From positions 62,001 to 126,000 of the forward strand of contig JBBPYC010000002.1 in NCBI GenBank assembly GCA_038200275.1: 64,000 nt of DNA, given 5' to 3'. The translations under genes and the position numbers were made by a program. Every line of letters starts with the position of its first letter. The stretch's first letter is position 1. The notes below the pieces were generated by a model. It was not told the DNA's origin and made no database searches. It saw nothing but the letters and a program-made list of their open reading frames with translations. The DNA is from JBBPYC01 sp038200275 (GTDB taxonomy: Bacteria; Pseudomonadota; Gammaproteobacteria; Burkholderiales; Burkholderiaceae_C). Positions 60,470 through 64,000 of this stretch are shown here, piece by piece.

Positions 60470-61353
60470 AGCACCGGCCCTTCGCGCAGCAGCCCTTGCA
60501 GATACTGACCGTAGCCACTTTTCACGAGTGGCGCGGCCAGCCGCTGCAGCGCCTCGTCGTCGATGAAACCGTTGCGCCAAGCGATCTCCTCAGGACAGGC
60601 GATCTTCAGGCCCTGCCGATGCTCGAGTGTTGCGATGAACTGGCTGGCTTCGAGCAAGCTGTCGTGCGTGCCGGTATCGAGCCACGCATAGCCGCGCTGC
60701 ATGATCTGCACTTCAAGCTGGCCACGCTCCAGGTACGCCTGATTCACGGCCGTAATCTCCAGCTCACCCCGCGCGCTCGGCTTGACCGCACGCGCGATGT
60801 CGACCACCTGATTGTCATAGAAGTAGAGCCCGGTTACCGCATAGCTGCTTTTCGGCCGCTCTGGCTTTTCCTCGATGCTGACGGCGCGACTGTCGCCGTC
60901 GAACGCGACCACGCCGTAGCGCTCGGGATCCTTCACGTGGTAGGCGAACACGGTAGCGCCTTCGGTCTGTGCATCGGCGGCGCCAAGCAATTGTGTGAAG
61001 TCGTGGCCGTAATAGATGTTGTCGCCGAGCACCAGCGCGCTCGGCGCATTGCCGACGAAATCGGCACCGATCAGGAATGCCTGCGCAAGCCCATCGGGAC
61101 TCGCCTGCACCGCATACGTGATATTCATGCCCCACTGCGCCCCGTCGCCGAGCAATTGTTCGAAGCGCGGCGTATCCTGCGGGGTGCTGATCACCAGCAC
61201 CTCCCGGATGCCGGCCAGCATCAACGTGGACAGCGGGTAGTAGATCATCGGCTTGTCATACACCGGCAGCAGCTGCTTGCTGATCGCCAGCGTTGCCGGA
61301 TGCAGCCGCGTGCCGGAGCCGCCGGCCAGGATGATGCCTTTGCGTGAAGTCAT
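60466..61353 (-). CDS. rfbA: Glucose-1-phosphate thymidylyltransferase
   Basis: The 295-residue enzyme makes dTDP-glucose. It carries GIILAGGSGTRLHPATLAIS with the nucleotide-binding signature, KQLLPVYDKPMIYYPLSTLM, LVLGDNIYYGHDF, EEKPERPKSSYAVTGLYFYD and GYAWLDTGTHDSLLEAS. The ATG at 61353 matches the usual MTSRKGIILAGG start. It acts first in the rhamnose pathway. Confidence 0.96.
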   Translation of the reverse strand: MTSRKGIILAGGSGTRLHPATLAISKQLLPVYDKPMIYYPLSTLMLAGIREVLVISTPQDTPRFEQLLGDGAQWGMNITYAVQASPDGLAQAFLIGADFVGNAPSALVLGDNIYYGHDFTQLLGAADAQTEGATVFAYHVKDPERYGVVAFDGDSRAVSIEEKPERPKSSYAVTGLYFYDNQVVDIARAVKPSARGELEITAVNQAYLERGQLEVQIMQRGYAWLDTGTHDSLLEASQFIATLEHRQGLKIACPEEIAWRNGFIDDEALQRLAAPLVKSGYGQYLQGLLREGPVL

Positions 61354-61375
61354 GGGCTTTCGTCGGATGTTGGGT

Positions 61376-62266
61376 TCATAGCGTCTCGCGCAACATACGC
61401 TCGACACCGTGCTGCCACGCAGGCAGTTGCAGCCCAAAGGCGGCTTGCACGCGCGTGCAGTCGAGCCGCGAATTGTGCGGACGCGCAGCTGGCGTCGGGA
61501 ACGCGCTGGTCGGCACCGGTTCGATGGTCTGCGCCTTGATGGGAAGCGCAGGTACCACTTGCCGTGCGGTTTCGATCACGAAGCGCGCATACGCGTGCCA
61601 ACTGGTTTCACCGGCTGCCGTCAGATGATAAAGCCCTGCAAGCGACGGATCTCGCTGCAGTGCGACGACCGCTTGCGCCGTTGCGTCGGCCAGCAGTTCG
61701 GCGCCGGTCGGGCTGCCGATCTGGTCGTCGATCACGGTGAGCTTGTCGCGCTCCTGCGCAAGCCGCAGCATGGTCTTGGCGAAGTTGCCACCACGGGCTG
61801 CGTAGACCCAACTGGTGCGCAAGATCAAATGCTTTGCGCCCGCAGCCTGAACGGCCTGTTCGCCGGCCAGCTTGGTCCGCCCGTAGACGCTCAGCGGTGC
61901 TGCCCGGTCGGCTTCGCGCCAAGGCCGTGTGCCGCTGCCGTCGAACACATAGTCGGTCGAGTAATGCACGAGCCAGGCGCCAAGCCGCGCGGCTTCTTCG
62001 GCCAGTGCTCCCGGGCCCTCGGCATTGATCCGGTGCGCGAGTTCGGGCTCACTTTCTGCTTTGTCGACTGCGGTGTGTGCGGCCGCATTCACGATCAGAT
62101 CGGGCTGTACTGCACGCACGGTGTCGCGCAAACCGGCTGGATCGGTGAAGTCACCGCAGTGGTCCGTACTGTCGAAATCAAGTGCGACCAACGGGCCCAG
62201 CGGCGCCAAGCTGCGCTGCAATTCCCAGCCGACCTGGCCGCCCTTGCCGAACAACAGGATCTTCAT
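61376..62266 (-). CDS. rfbD: dTDP-4-dehydrorhamnose reductase
   Basis: The 296-residue short-chain reductase completes dTDP-L-rhamnose with NAD(P)H. It has the Rossmann start MKILLFGKGGQVGWELQRSL, then VNAAAHTAVDKAESEPELAH, HYSTDYVFDGSGTRPW, the catalytic YGRTKLAGEQAV and LRTSWVYAARGGNFAKTMLR. The ATG at 62266 overlaps the rfbB stop. Confidence 0.95.
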   Translation of the reverse strand: MKILLFGKGGQVGWELQRSLAPLGPLVALDFDSTDHCGDFTDPAGLRDTVRAVQPDLIVNAAAHTAVDKAESEPELAHRINAEGPGALAEEAARLGAWLVHYSTDYVFDGSGTRPWREADRAAPLSVYGRTKLAGEQAVQAAGAKHLILRTSWVYAARGGNFAKTMLRLAQERDKLTVIDDQIGSPTGAELLADATAQAVVALQRDPSLAGLYHLTAAGETSWHAYARFVIETARQVVPALPIKAQTIEPVPTSAFPTPAARPHNSRLDCTRVQAAFGLQLPAWQHGVERMLRETL

Positions 62267-63339
62267 GCTTGCACAGTACGCGCGTCGTATTGGGTCTCGA
62301 CCCAGTCGCGATACGCACCGGTTTGCACGTTGCGCACCCAATCGCCATGCGCGAGGTACCACTGCACGGTTTTTCGAATGCCGGACTCGAACGTCTCGGC
62401 CGGCTTCCAGCCCAGTTCGCTCTCGATCTTGCGCGCGTCGATCGCGTAACGCCGGTCGTGGCCTGGGCGGTCCTTCACGTGGCTGATTTGCTCGTGATAA
62501 CTGCGTCCGTCGGCGCGCGGGCTCAATTCATCGAGCAGTGCGCAGACTGTGTGCACGATCTCCAGATTCGGCTTCTCGTTCCAGCCACCCACGTTGTAGG
62601 TTTCGCCCAGGCGCCCGGCCTCCAGCACGCGGCGGATCGCACTGCAATGGTCGCGCACGTAGAGCCAGTCGCGCACCTGCATGCCGTCGCCGTAGACCGG
62701 CAGCGGTTTGCCGCCCAGCGCATTGACGATCATCAGCGGAATCAGCTTTTCGGGAAAGTGGAACGGTCCGTAGTTGTTGCTGCAGTTCGTCGTCACGACG
62801 GGCAGGCCGTACGTGTGATGCCAGGCGCGCACCAGATGATCGCTGGCGGCCTTGCTGGCTGAGTACGGGCTGTTCGGCTCGTGCCGGTGTTCTTCAGTGA
62901 ATGCAGCGTCTTGACTGCCAAGCGACCCGTACACCTCATCGGTGGAGACATGCAGAAACCGGAAGGCAGCCCGCTCCTCTGTCGCCTCAATCGACGACCA
63001 ATAGCCGCGCACCGCCTCCAACAGCCGGAACGTGCCGACCACGTTGGTCTGGATGAAGTCCTCCGGCCCGTGGATCGATCGGTCCACATGCGACTCGGCT
63101 GCGAAATTGACGACCGCACGTGGGCGGTGCTCGCGAAGCAACTCGCCCACCAGCGAGGCGTCGCCGATGTCGCCCTGCACGAAGCGGTGGCGTGCGTCAC
63201 CGGCCAATGCCTGCAAGTTCTCCAGGTTGCCGGCGTAGGTCAGCCGGTCCAGATTGACGACGGTCTCATCATTCGCCTCGGTCCAGTCGAGCACGAAATT
63301 TGCACCGATGAAGCCTGCACCACCCGTCACCAGAATCAT
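62263..63339 (-). CDS. rfbB: dTDP-glucose 4,6-dehydratase
   Basis: The 358-residue SDR enzyme has MILVTGGAGFIGANFVLDW, VNLDRLTYAGNLENL, NFAAESHVDRSIHGPEDFIQ, the STDEVYGSL active site, and YSASKAASDHLVRAWHHTYG with the Tyr-x-x-x-Lys pair. It is the first gene of rfbBDAC-glycosyltransferase. The 180-bp gap to the divergent phasin gene should contain its promoter. Confidence 0.96.
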   Translation of the reverse strand: MILVTGGAGFIGANFVLDWTEANDETVVNLDRLTYAGNLENLQALAGDARHRFVQGDIGDASLVGELLREHRPRAVVNFAAESHVDRSIHGPEDFIQTNVVGTFRLLEAVRGYWSSIEATEERAAFRFLHVSTDEVYGSLGSQDAAFTEEHRHEPNSPYSASKAASDHLVRAWHHTYGLPVVTTNCSNNYGPFHFPEKLIPLMIVNALGGKPLPVYGDGMQVRDWLYVRDHCSAIRRVLEAGRLGETYNVGGWNEKPNLEIVHTVCALLDELSPRADGRSYHEQISHVKDRPGHDRRYAIDARKIESELGWKPAETFESGIRKTVQWYLAHGDWVRNVQTGAYRDWVETQYDARTVQA

Positions 63340-63519
63340 TTATGGAGTTCCCGTTTCGTTGCGTCAGAGATTGTCTTGTGTGCCGTCGCTGGCAAAAGCC
63401 TGCGCAAGCGGCGAGTCCTCGGCGCGGGCTGCGGATTATCTCATCGGCCGCACGCGGGGCTGCATGGTTACCGCGTAGAGTTCAAGCTGCACGACAGATC
63501 GACGGACAAAGCGCATCGC

Positions 63520-64000
63520 ATGGTCAAGAAACTTGAAAAGTTGAGCGCCGACTACCGAGCCGGCGCAGAGTTGCCGCTCGCGGCAAGCGATTCCGCCCAA
63601 CGCATCTGGCTGGCGGGCCTCGGCGCGTTTGCCAAGGCCCAGGAAGAAGGCGGCAAGGTGTTCGAAGCGCTCGTCAAAGAGGGTTTGAGCTTGCAGCGCA
63701 AATCGCAAGTGGAGACGCAGGAGCGCATGCAGCAGGCAGCCGACCGCATGACGACCCTGGCCAGCGGCTTGTCCGGCCGTGCCAATGAGCAGTGGAACAA
63801 GCTTGAGAACATCTTTGAGCAACGCGTGGCAAAGGCGCTGCCGCGGCTGGGCGTGCCTTCGGTGCACGACGTCGAGCAGCTGAATCGGCGCGTGGCCGAG
63901 CTGACCGAGCAAGTGCGCCGGCTTGCGCCGCAAGCAGCCCCTGATTCGACGCCAACCGAGCCGGCACGCCGCGCAGCCCGTAGACGCTCGTCAGCTGCCT
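63520..64000 (+). CDS. Phasin (PHA granule-associated protein), 3' end outside window
   Basis: The frame starts MVKKLEKLSADYRAGAELPL and continues RIWLAGLGAFAKAQEEGGKV, FEALVKEGLSLQRKSQVETQ and VEQLNRRVAELTEQVRRL without a stop to the window edge, giving at least 160 residues. The order matches the PhaF/PhaI-type phasin family, which coats polyhydroxyalkanoate granules. The last visible residues (RRAARRRSSAA) look like the start of a PhaF-style basic, DNA-binding tail, but the gene is cut here. It is divergent from rfbB. Confidence 0.85.
   Translation, partial: MVKKLEKLSADYRAGAELPLAASDSAQRIWLAGLGAFAKAQEEGGKVFEALVKEGLSLQRKSQVETQERMQQAADRMTTLASGLSGRANEQWNKLENIFEQRVAKALPRLGVPSVHDVEQLNRRVAELTEQVRRLAPQAAPDSTPTEPARRAARRRSSAA

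Overview
This window is GC-rich, densely coded DNA from a Gram-negative bacterium, most likely a betaproteobacterium of the order Burkholderiales. That placement is inferred from gene content: a Bug/TctC-type receptor fragment, polyhydroxyalkanoate genes (phasin, PHB depolymerase), a DUF3025-htpX start, apaG divergent from rpe, pgpA next to cinA/pncC, and a type II secretion operon in the E-F-G-H-I-J-K-L-M-N-D order known from Xanthomonas xps. No rRNA, tRNA, CRISPR array, prophage or intact insertion sequence was seen.

Region 1 (1-16 kb) is housekeeping and accessory metabolism: a truncated DUF3025 gene, htpX, an IS630-type transposase remnant ending at a perfect 28-bp palindrome, two unknown coupled genes, a thioesterase, rpe, apaG, a double AAA ATPase, a YciI protein, a DUF2254 membrane protein, an SMP-30-like protein, a CoA-transferase with a LysR regulator, two small unknown genes and a glutathione transferase. 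Decayed gene pieces lie at 15.6-16.2 kb.

Region 2 (16.5-33.9 kb) holds pyrF, a DMT exporter, a cysteine-rich CWC protein coupled to a DHA2 exporter, a class II glutamine amidotransferase, an FAD-linked oxidase behind a truncated TctC gene, a three-gene stress-like cluster (PhnA-like membrane protein plus two DUF2382/YsnF proteins), a CopG-like gene with a damaged start, a PHB depolymerase and a ferritin-like protein. It then has a tightly overlapping four-gene set (acyl-CoA dehydrogenase-like, PIG-L deacetylase, methyltransferase, glycosyltransferase), followed by a DUF4142 protein, pgpA, pncC and ohr.

Region 3 (33.9-63.4 kb) is devoted to the cell envelope. A very large methyltransferase/coiled-coil/GT2/GT4 protein is coupled to a secreted glycosidase-like protein. 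Facing them are an acyltransferase-like protein and a Wzt/Wzm polysaccharide ABC exporter. Next come a periplasmic parvulin, a 581-residue secreted surface protein with its own terminator, a complete type II secretion operon, and a dTDP-L-rhamnose operon (rfbBDAC) with a glycosyltransferase. Together these suggest a rhamnose-containing surface glycan made and exported beside a dedicated protein secretion machine and an abundant surface protein. The functional link is inference from proximity. The window ends inside a phasin gene.
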